Shown in pieces: positions 7,157 to 13,580 of a stretch of DNA of 13,580 nt. The notes below the pieces were generated by a model. The model was not told where the DNA came from, did no database searches, and saw nothing but the letters and a program-made list of their open reading frames with translations. The stretch lies in NCBI GenBank assembly GCA_964349045.1, contig CAYGFI010000131.1, forward strand, positions 1 through 13,580. The letters run 5' to 3'. The stretch's first letter is position 1, and every line of letters begins with the position of its first letter. Source of the stretch: JACJXF01 sp964349045 (lineage in GTDB: Bacteria > Bacteroidota > Bacteroidia > Bacteroidales > GCA-2748055). The position numbers and the translations under genes are program-made.

Positions 7157-8170
7157 CTACCTCAAAGAAGAAGTTTTCAGAAGATCTTCCGATTTTAAAA
7201 GCAAATCGATATACTGTGCCCTTTTATATACAAAGGGATCTTTGGTGTTTTTTTCCGATAATTTACCTCTAAAATCTTTAAGCGAATTGTATTTTTTCAC
7301 CTTCATCCACTGGTTCATTTCATCCAGCATTACGGAAATATGACTCAGTTTATGCTTATACAGGGTACTTACCACCTGAACCGCATCAGCCCCTGCTAAA
7401 ATAGCTTTAACAACATCTTTGCCTTCCATAATTCCGGAATTCGAACAAATCTTTGCTTTTGTGCGACCATATAGCAAACCAGCAAAACGAAGAGCTATAC
7501 GACTATCATTTTCACTGCTCAGGTTGAAAGGTGAAAAATGCTCTTCTTTTTCAAGATCAATATCGGGTTGAAACATCCGGTTGAACAAAACAAGTCCATC
7601 AACTCCGGCTTTATCAAGCTCCGCTATAAACTTCAGGATATTGGTGTAATAGGGACTTAATTTAACACTTACAGGAATATTCAGCGTCTTTTTTATTTCT
7701 TTTACAATAGCAAGTTGTTCATTAATGATGTCTTTCTCATCTTTTGTAAAATCTTTCGGAATGGAATAGAAATTTAATTCCAGTGCATCTACACCTGTAT
7801 CTTCAATAAGTTTTGCATATTCTATCCATGATTCGTGGTAAACTGCGTTTAAGCTTGCTATAACCGGTATGCTTACAGCTTCTTTGGCCTTGCGCAGTTT
7901 ATGGAGATGTTCCTGTGGACCGGCATGACTGATATCTGGAAATAGTTTGACCATCTCAGCATTACGGTCGTTATACTCTTCCATCTGGTTATCAAGATGG
8001 TAATTCTCAAGTTGAATTTGTTCTTCAAAAAGCGATTTAAAAACAATAGCTGCAGCGCCTGCCTCTTCGGCGGCTTTCATATTGTCTGCATTGCTTACCA
8101 GATTGCTGGCTCCTATTATTATCGGATTCTTTAGTTCAATTCCGAGATAAGTGGTTTTCAGGTTGATCAT
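7157..8170 (-). CDS. Dihydroorotate dehydrogenase-like FMN-binding protein
   Basis: The 337-residue protein has the FMN-binding TIM barrel of class 1 dihydroorotate dehydrogenases. It shows NPIIIGASNLV at 15-25, FKSLFEEQI at 44-52, IPVSVKLSPYY at 165-175 with the conserved Lys170, LFNRMFQPDIDLE at 195-207, and the phosphate-binding end NSGIMEGKDVVKAILAGADAVQVVS at 244-268. At the usual catalytic loop (class 1A motif NLSCPN) it reads ELNFYSIPKD at 131-140, with no cysteine. This matches a subfamily usually annotated dihydroorotate dehydrogenase-like, whose substrate is not established to my knowledge. A role in pyrimidine synthesis should not be assumed. The ATG (8168-8170 complement) gives the normal N-terminus. 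On the minus strand, TATATTTA (8213-8220 complement), one base off TAnnTTTG, is a weak promoter candidate. From memory, such genes often lie close to nifJ; here they are about 2 kb apart, in opposite orientation. Confidence 0.88.
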   Translation of the reverse strand: MINLKTTYLGIELKNPIIIGASNLVSNADNMKAAEEAGAAAIVFKSLFEEQIQLENYHLDNQMEEYNDRNAEMVKLFPDISHAGPQEHLHKLRKAKEAVSIPVIASLNAVYHESWIEYAKLIEDTGVDALELNFYSIPKDFTKDEKDIINEQLAIVKEIKKTLNIPVSVKLSPYYTNILKFIAELDKAGVDGLVLFNRMFQPDIDLEKEEHFSPFNLSSENDSRIALRFAGLLYGRTKAKICSNSGIMEGKDVVKAILAGADAVQVVSTLYKHKLSHISVMLDEMNQWMKVKKYNSLKDFRGKLSEKNTKDPFVYKRAQYIDLLLKSEDLLKTSSLR

Positions 8171-8493
8171 AACTTCATGATTTAATATTATTCGTATTTA
8201 CCCGGTATGACGTAAATATAGGCATTTAACTTAAAAGATTAAAACTTAAATTACTAATAAGTGCATAGAGTGCAAAAAGTTTGGAGTGCCTAAAGTCATT
8301 GATGATGGAATTACTGATTAGTACCTTAGAGGTATTTACTTGAGCTACTCTAAGAACTCCAAACGTCAGGCAATATTACATACTTTTTATATAAACAGAA
8401 TTTTTAAAGTATTGTTCGTCTGTGACGGTTAATCTCTGGTAAAAAATGCGGTTAAAACAATGATTTTTTCCTATAAGGAACATTAAGATAAAG
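8171..8493. other. Divergent intergenic region between DHOD-like gene and comEC
   Basis: I find no gene in this 323-base AT-rich stretch. Its middle holds an imperfect inverted repeat (8279-8364), listed separately. AGTGC occurs three times just before and in the left arm, at 8260, 8269 and 8285. No exact TAnnTTTG element is visible for comEC; TACTTTTT at 8381-8388 is one base off. AAGGAA at 8475-8480 is a possible weak ribosome-binding site, but its distance of 13 bases to the comEC ATG is longer than ideal. Confidence 0.55.
8279..8364. repeat. Imperfect inverted repeat in intergenic DNA
   Basis: The left arm GTTTGGAGTGCCTAAAGT (8279-8296) and the right arm ACTCTAAGAACTCCAAAC (8347-8364) are reverse complements at 15 of 18 positions. 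The outermost nine bases (GTTTGGAGT) match perfectly. The 50 bases between contain a small hairpin, TACCT at 8322-8326 with AGGTA at 8330-8334. No transposase gene is present. The layout suits a small non-autonomous intergenic repeat or a structured RNA element; the sequence does not decide between them. Confidence 0.6.
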
Positions 8494-10623
8494 ATGCAAA
8501 TCATCAGGGACATAAAATCAATACCTGTGTTAAGGCCCGCCATAGCCTTAACTACGGGTATTTTTGCAGGTAAATTGATGGTGCCATCCGTCAATTTATT
8601 GCTCATGGGAATGCTTGCGACATGGATTTTACTTCTTTGTATCCTCATTTTTCGGTTGACGTTAAAACCCCGGCATTCCTGGATTACGGGTATTTTAGTA
8701 TATCTGATATTTTTTTGTTCAGGGATAATGGTTACGAAAAGATTTCATGAAGGTCATAAGCTGATACCCGAAGATTCGAAAAGATACTGGCTGGGAGAAG
8801 TACTTTCGTCACCTGTAATAAAAAACAAAATGGTTCGTTTTGAATTGGATTTATTTCAGGATTCAAGTTCATTGCAACGTTACAAAGCCCAGGTTTTAAT
8901 GCAGGTAGGTAATAATACTTTACTACCCAGGGCAGGACAAACTATTATATTGAGAACTTTGCCTGAAAGGATACAGGGCCCAATGAATCCGGGAGAATTT
9001 GACTATGCGTCTTATCTGGAAAGCCGGGGATTATTATACCGATGTTTTATTAGGGATGGAGAATGGATATTCATTAGTACACAAAGAAAAAGTTCATTAA
9101 ACCTGGTAACTTTAAAGCTAAGGGATCTTTTATGGAATAAAATTGAAAGTTTGGAGCCACAAAATAAAAATCTGGGTGTGCTCTATGCTCTTGGTTTGGG
9201 TTCGAAAGAACTTCTGACCCCGGAAATACGCGAGGCTTATGCTGCCAGCGGAGCCATGCATGTATTAGCAGTTTCCGGGCTCCATGTTGGTCTGATCTGG
9301 ATGGTATTGAGTTATATTTTCGTTTGGGTAAAGAAGTTGCCGGGGGGGCGATTTTTCCAATTCATTCTGATAACAAGTCTGATTTGGTTTTATGCCCTTA
9401 TGACAGGGGCTACTGCATCTGTGGTCAGATCGGCTGCAATGTTTACCCTTGTTTCCCTCGGAAAGATCATTCAGAAAGAAACTTCAGTTTACAATTCATT
9501 AGCGGTCTCAGCGTTTTTTGGTTTATTGATCAATCCTCAATGGCTCACTGATGCAGGATTTCAGCTTTCCTATGTTGCGGTTCTAAGTATCGTTTTTTTT
9601 CAACCCAGGATTTCCATCCTTTTTGCACCCAGGAACTGGTTGTTAAAAAAGACATGGGATATATGTTCTGTTAGCATTGCCGCACAACTTGGCACGTTAC
9701 CACTTACTCTTTTTTATTTCAATCGTTTCCCTCCCTGGTTCATTATCAGTAACCTGGTGGTAATTCCTTTGGTGACAATCATAATGATTGTTTTTATATC
9801 TATGCTTTTTTTCCTGATGATTCCGGTTGTTTTTGCACTTATACTGAAAGTGTTGCTTTTTTTTATCGGTATAATGAATATATCGGTAAAGTATATTGAA
9901 GGTCTTCCTTCGCCTGGTATGGACATGATTTATCTGAACGATTTTCAGATGTTTTGTTTTATCCTTTTACTCCTTGGAATCGTTTTTTTTATACGCTACA
10001 GGATCAACTTTTTTTTAATATCGGGATTAGCTGCACTGCTATTTTTTATTTCAACCGGAACCCTACTGAAGTACTTTTCTTTGCAACAGGCTGAATTAAT
10101 ATTGTTTTCAGTTCCCGGGAAAATGATCATGGGAATCATAGAAGCGAATAACGGAACATTCCTGCATAACGCTCCGGATACAGTTGATATTGAGGAGAGT
10201 TTCAAATATAAATGTAAACCTTATATCATTCGGCATGGCATTACAAAAACAGTAATAACCGGACTAAATGATTCTTTGATACTACCTGGAGGAATCATAA
10301 AGATTCCGGGTAATCACAATTATTTTTTCAGGTTTGCAGATAAATCCGTGCTAATTTTAAATGATCCGGCGGTTTTTACCGGGATTCAATCAAAAAATCC
10401 TTTAACTATTGATTTGCTGATTGTTAACAACAGAATACCCCGTCTTTGGAAAGGTCAAAAACCTTTGTTTAAAACTAACCAACTAGTAATTAGTTCATCT
10501 GCTTCAAGGTATTTGCAATTTATACCTGATGAAACCGGTATCATTCAAACCGGGAGTATTTTTGATACCAGGTCTAATGGTGCCTTCAGATATCCCCTGG
10601 TCGCAAAACCGGATGTTTGGTAA
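8494..10623 (+). CDS. comEC: ComEC/Rec2 family DNA-uptake membrane protein
   Basis: ComEC forms the inner-membrane channel that carries single-stranded DNA into the cytoplasm during natural transformation. The 709-residue protein starts with hydrophobic segments (about 12-80), then a soluble N-terminal domain with NPGEFDYASYLESRGL at 165-180. The Competence domain shows the hallmark HVLAVSGLHVG at 256-266, TGATASVVRSAAM at 304-316 and DAGFQLSYVAVLS at 353-365. Multiple membrane helices run to about 530. The last 180 residues are soluble and sit where many family members have a metallo-beta-lactamase-like domain, but no HxHxDH motif is visible. The coding DNA has four runs of eight T and one run of seven G, yet the frame is intact. 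It is separated from the divergent gene by 323 bases and from trkA by 87, and is probably transcribed alone. Whether the organism is transformable cannot be told from this window. Confidence 0.92.
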   Translation: MQIIRDIKSIPVLRPAIALTTGIFAGKLMVPSVNLLLMGMLATWILLLCILIFRLTLKPRHSWITGILVYLIFFCSGIMVTKRFHEGHKLIPEDSKRYWLGEVLSSPVIKNKMVRFELDLFQDSSSLQRYKAQVLMQVGNNTLLPRAGQTIILRTLPERIQGPMNPGEFDYASYLESRGLLYRCFIRDGEWIFISTQRKSSLNLVTLKLRDLLWNKIESLEPQNKNLGVLYALGLGSKELLTPEIREAYAASGAMHVLAVSGLHVGLIWMVLSYIFVWVKKLPGGRFFQFILITSLIWFYALMTGATASVVRSAAMFTLVSLGKIIQKETSVYNSLAVSAFFGLLINPQWLTDAGFQLSYVAVLSIVFFQPRISILFAPRNWLLKKTWDICSVSIAAQLGTLPLTLFYFNRFPPWFIISNLVVIPLVTIIMIVFISMLFFLMIPVVFALILKVLLFFIGIMNISVKYIEGLPSPGMDMIYLNDFQMFCFILLLLGIVFFIRYRINFFLISGLAALLFFISTGTLLKYFSLQQAELILFSVPGKMIMGIIEANNGTFLHNAPDTVDIEESFKYKCKPYIIRHGITKTVITGLNDSLILPGGIIKIPGNHNYFFRFADKSVLILNDPAVFTGIQSKNPLTIDLLIVNNRIPRLWKGQKPLFKTNQLVISSSASRYLQFIPDETGIIQTGSIFDTRSNGAFRYPLVAKPDVW

Positions 10624-10645
10624 AATTAAAATATTTGATGAATAC

Positions 10646-10677
10646 TTGGGCGGAATCTAATATATTGCGTTATTTTG
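10646..10677 (+). promoter_or_regulatory. Candidate promoter of trkA-trkH
   Basis: TTATTTTG at 10670-10677 matches TAnnTTTG at seven of the eight defined and free positions. A TTG at 10646-10648 lies 21 bases upstream, a suitable place for the -33 element. Transcription would start near 10684 and leave a leader of about 27 bases. The match is imperfect. Confidence 0.35.
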
Positions 10678-10710
10678 CCGATTGTTTGAATCAGTTTCAC
10701 ATTTACTTAA

Positions 10711-12051
10711 ATGAAAATAATTATTGCCGGTGCCGGCGCTGTTGGATCACATCTGGCAAAAATGCTTAGCAATGAAAGTCACGATATCACAGTCATTGAT
10801 TCCGAGACGGATCGGCTTAAAGCAGTCGCTACCTCACTCGACGTGCTTACTATTGAAGGAGGTGCGACCTCATTTGGAATATTGAAGGAAGCTAATATCA
10901 AGAAAGCTGACTTATTCATTGCTGTAACTAACTCAGAATCAACAAATATTACAGCAGCAATTCTGGCAAAGCAGCTCGGCGCCAGAAAAACGATCGCCCG
11001 TATCGACAACCAGGAATATCTATACCCGGCCAACAGAGAAATGCTTATAAGTCAAGGTATTGACTATATGATTTATCCTGAGATGATTGCAGCCAGAGAG
11101 GTAGTAGGATTATTGTCACAAACGGGAATGTCGGATATCGTTGATTTTTCAGGAGGAAATCTTCATCTATATGCATTCAAACTAGATGAAAATGCCCCGA
11201 TCATCAATAAAAGTCTTAATGAAATTGCTGATCCTGATAGTGTTATTGAATTTCGTGCAGTTGCCATAACAAGGGAAGGGGTAACGATTATCCCACGCGG
11301 GCAAGATCGTTTCCAGGAGGGAGACCTGGTATATATTATTACCAATAAAGGAGGTGTAAACAATCTTCTGATGTATACAGGGAAAGAGAATTTTGAAGTC
11401 AGAAATATTATGATTCTCGGTGGAAGCAGAATTGGAATCAGAACCGCCCGTGATCTTGGCGATCATCATTACGTCAAACTGATCGAACTGAACCGCGAAA
11501 AAAGTTACTCCATTTCAAATATGCTGGATAATTGCCTGGTTATTAATGGGGATGGGAGTAATGTTGAGTTGTTGGCGCAGGAAGGAATTTCAAAGATGGA
11601 TGCATTTATTGCAGTAACCGGAAACTCTGAAACTAATATCTTATCGTGTCTTCTTGCCAAGAGAATGGGTGTGAAAAAAGCTATCGCTGAGGTTGAGAAC
11701 CTTGATTATATCCCTCTCGCGGAGGCAATAGGAATTGATACTATTATTAATAAAAAACTGATTGCGGCAAGTCGCATCTTCCGCTTCACTATGAATACTG
11801 AGGTATCATCAATTAAGTGTCTGACCGGAACGGAAGCTGAAGTTGTTGAATTCGTTGTTAAACAGGGTTCCCTGATTACACAGGGGAATTTAAAAGAAAT
11901 GGAGTTTCCGGATGATGCCATAATCGGAGGTATTGTAAGAGGAAATGCAAGTTTTATTGCACAGGGTGATACAGAAATAAAAGCCGGTGATAGGGTAGTT
12001 GTTTTTGCGTTGCCTTCATCAGTCGGTCATATAGGCAAATTCTTTAACTAA
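10711..12051 (+). CDS. trkA: Trk potassium uptake system, peripheral NAD-binding subunit TrkA
   Basis: TrkA is the cytoplasmic regulatory subunit that binds nucleotides and gates the TrkH K+ channel. The 446-residue protein has the usual duplicated layout. The first RCK-N Rossmann domain carries GAGAVG at 7-12 and an acidic residue at the end of strand two (Asp30). The first TrkA-C domain is at about 140-225. The second RCK-N begins near 230 with GGSRIG at 237-242 and Glu259, and the second TrkA-C is at about 360-446. The second glycine motif (GGSRIG) departs from the canonical GxGxxG, as is common for the second half of TrkA. Length and architecture match full-length E. coli-type TrkA (458 residues). 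trkH starts seven bases after the stop, so the two are almost certainly one operon. Confidence 0.97.
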   Translation: MKIIIAGAGAVGSHLAKMLSNESHDITVIDSETDRLKAVATSLDVLTIEGGATSFGILKEANIKKADLFIAVTNSESTNITAAILAKQLGARKTIARIDNQEYLYPANREMLISQGIDYMIYPEMIAAREVVGLLSQTGMSDIVDFSGGNLHLYAFKLDENAPIINKSLNEIADPDSVIEFRAVAITREGVTIIPRGQDRFQEGDLVYIITNKGGVNNLLMYTGKENFEVRNIMILGGSRIGIRTARDLGDHHYVKLIELNREKSYSISNMLDNCLVINGDGSNVELLAQEGISKMDAFIAVTGNSETNILSCLLAKRMGVKKAIAEVENLDYIPLAEAIGIDTIINKKLIAASRIFRFTMNTEVSSIKCLTGTEAEVVEFVVKQGSLITQGNLKEMEFPDDAIIGGIVRGNASFIAQGDTEIKAGDRVVVFALPSSVGHIGKFFN

Positions 12052-12058
12052 GCTCTCA

Positions 12059-13507
12059 ATGATCAATTCCAGAGCCATTATTAATATCCTGGGATTTCTA
12101 TTACTAATTGAAGGAGTTTTCATTCTCATGTCAATTCCTGTAGCAATTATTTACCAGGAAAAGGATTCCTATGCTTTTCTTATTTCCGGCCTGTTTGCGA
12201 TTATTTCTGGAGGTTTTTCGTGGCTGCTTACCCGTCGATCCCAAATAGGCATTTCAAAAAAAGATGGTTACATCATTGTATCTGCAGGCTGGGTTCTGTT
12301 TTCATTAATTGGTGCACTGCCCTTTGTAATTGGAGGTGCAATTCCTTCCTATACAGATGCATTCTTCGAAACTATGAGTGGCTTTACCACTACAGGAGCA
12401 TCAATTTTAAATGATATTGAATCACTCTCTCATGGGATGTTGTTCTGGAGGAGCCTTACCCAGTGGATTGGAGGTATGGGAATCATCGTACTTTCGCTTG
12501 CAATATTACCTCTTCTGGGGATTGGAGGGATGCAGCTCTTTATTGCGGAAGTACCCGGGCCATCACCCGATAAGCTTCATCCCCGTATAAAAGGAACGGC
12601 CTCCCGACTTTGGCTGATATATGTAATATTTACAATTTTTGAAATCGTATTGCTTTGGTTCGGAGATATGAACCTTTTCGATGCCATATGCCATTCATTT
12701 ACTACCATGGCTACCGGAGGTTATAGTACCAAACAAGCCAGCATCGCCTACTGGGATTCCCCATATATCCATTATGTTATTACTTTTTTCATGTTTGTTG
12801 CAGGTACAAATTTTACACTTTCATATTTCGCATTACACTTACGATTCGGGCGTGTATTCAAGAATGAGGAGTTTCGTTATTATCTGGGATTTGTCCTGGG
12901 TTTTTCAATTATCATGGCGATAATCATGTATTTTACCATGGATACTCCGGTTGAGCCTTCATTCAGAAATACTCTCTTTCAGGTGGTTTCTATTATAACG
13001 ACAACAGGTTTTATTACTTCCGACTATATGAGTTGGACAACAGTTTTATGGGTTTTAATCGTCATTCTAATGTTTTTTGGAGGCTCAGCAGGTTCAACGG
13101 GGGGTAGTATAAAGATCATGAGAATAATTCTTGTCCTTAAAAACAGTTCTCTCGAGCTGAAAAGGTTAATTCATCCTCATGCAGTTTTGCCCATACGATT
13201 TAACCAACAAGTGGTCAATCCGGGTATTGTAACCAACGTCCTGGCATTTGTTTCCTTTTATGTGCTGATTCTGATTTCAGGTGTTATCGTCATATCTGTA
13301 ATTGGTTATGATCTTGATACTTCCCTGGGTGCAGTAGCTACTTGCCTGGGTAACATCGGACCGGGAATCGGCCTTGTCGGACCAACCGACAATTTTAGTC
13401 ATTTTCCGGGTTTTGGCAAATGGTTTCTTTCTTTCCTGATGCTTATCGGTCGACTCGAATTATTTACAGTTCTGGTTCTTTTTACTCCGGAGTTCTGGAA
13501 GAAATGA
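12059..13507 (+). CDS. trkH: Trk potassium uptake system, membrane channel subunit TrkH
   Basis: TrkH is the K+-translocating inner-membrane subunit and works with TrkA. Four pore-loop repeats can be followed, each with its filter glycine: TTTGAS at 110-115, ATGGYS at 218-223, TTTGFI at 314-319, and LGNIGPG at 430-436. GGSAGSTGGSIK at 341-352 matches the conserved glycine-rich segment after the third pore region that acts in gating. GRLE at 464-467 and the C-terminal LFTPEFWKK are typical of the family. The 482 residues match the usual length of about 483. There is no clear Shine-Dalgarno sequence before the ATG at 12059, seven bases after trkA; translation may be coupled. No terminator is visible in the 73 bases after the stop, so the transcript may continue past the window. 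Confidence 0.97.
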   Translation: MINSRAIINILGFLLLIEGVFILMSIPVAIIYQEKDSYAFLISGLFAIISGGFSWLLTRRSQIGISKKDGYIIVSAGWVLFSLIGALPFVIGGAIPSYTDAFFETMSGFTTTGASILNDIESLSHGMLFWRSLTQWIGGMGIIVLSLAILPLLGIGGMQLFIAEVPGPSPDKLHPRIKGTASRLWLIYVIFTIFEIVLLWFGDMNLFDAICHSFTTMATGGYSTKQASIAYWDSPYIHYVITFFMFVAGTNFTLSYFALHLRFGRVFKNEEFRYYLGFVLGFSIIMAIIMYFTMDTPVEPSFRNTLFQVVSIITTTGFITSDYMSWTTVLWVLIVILMFFGGSAGSTGGSIKIMRIILVLKNSSLELKRLIHPHAVLPIRFNQQVVNPGIVTNVLAFVSFYVLILISGVIVISVIGYDLDTSLGAVATCLGNIGPGIGLVGPTDNFSHFPGFGKWFLSFLMLIGRLELFTVLVLFTPEFWKK

Positions 13508-13580
13508 GTTCGTGCTTCGGAATGATCAGTCTGCGCAGTCCTCGTTACCTTTTTTAGTCAAAGATCCTCTACCGTCACTT

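Noticed and set aside
7141..7162. AGGTA/TACCT inverted repeat at the end of the DHOD-like gene
   Set aside because: Only five pairs with a 12-base loop and no T tract; the neighbouring 7108-7136 hairpin is the better terminator.
8376..8648. 90-codon minus-strand open frame across the comEC start
   Set aside because: It overlaps the conserved start of comEC, has no promoter or family resemblance, and its hydrophobic part is the mirror of the ComEC N-terminal helices.
343..13507. An undescribed multi-gene system across the window
   Set aside because: Every long gene falls into a well-known family, the order shows ordinary housekeeping units, and there are no unknown proteins clustered together.
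13531..13538. CTGCGCAG palindrome after trkH as a terminator
   Set aside because: An 8-base palindrome leaves no loop for a stable hairpin, and the T run (about 13550-13555) is too far away.
13504..13557. Short plus-strand frame of 17 codons overlapping the trkH stop (ATGA)
   Set aside because: The peptide is too short, has no recognisable features, and the overlap can arise by chance.

Overview
The window looks like chromosomal DNA from an AT-rich member of the Bacteroidota, probably an anaerobic Bacteroidales-type organism. Four things point there. Rho carries a long disordered N-terminal insertion. Pyruvate:ferredoxin oxidoreductase indicates anaerobic metabolism. Start codons lack Shine-Dalgarno sequences and are preceded by A/T-rich leaders. 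Sequences close to the Bacteroidota -7 consensus (TAnnTTTG) lie upstream of several genes. The genus cannot be fixed from the sequence alone.

Layout: bases 1-342 are almost gene-free and AT-rich, with a possible nine-codon tail of an upstream gene at the edge. Next come rho (transcription termination factor) with a strong intrinsic terminator, a non-coding gap of about 280 bases, and nifJ (pyruvate:ferredoxin oxidoreductase) with its own terminator. Then come ruvX (pre-16S rRNA nuclease, read from a TTG start) and def (peptide deformylase), probably co-transcribed. A dihydroorotate-dehydrogenase-like flavoprotein on the minus strand converges on def, with a minus-strand terminator between them. 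A 323-base divergent gap holding an imperfect inverted repeat precedes comEC (DNA-uptake channel family). The window ends with the potassium-uptake pair trkA-trkH.

The genes do not form one pathway. nifJ is central carbon and electron metabolism, and the flavoprotein may be a redox partner by family association. ruvX and def serve ribosome maturation and nascent-protein processing. trkA and trkH are the regulatory and channel subunits of one K+ transporter.

I see no prophage, CRISPR array, insertion sequence, tRNA or rRNA, and no convincing undescribed multi-gene system. The points most worth a second look are small: the dispersed intergenic repeat, the disordered and internally duplicated Rho insertion, the DHOD-like protein without the usual catalytic cysteine motif, the ComEC C-terminal domain without metal-binding motifs, and the TTG start of ruvX.
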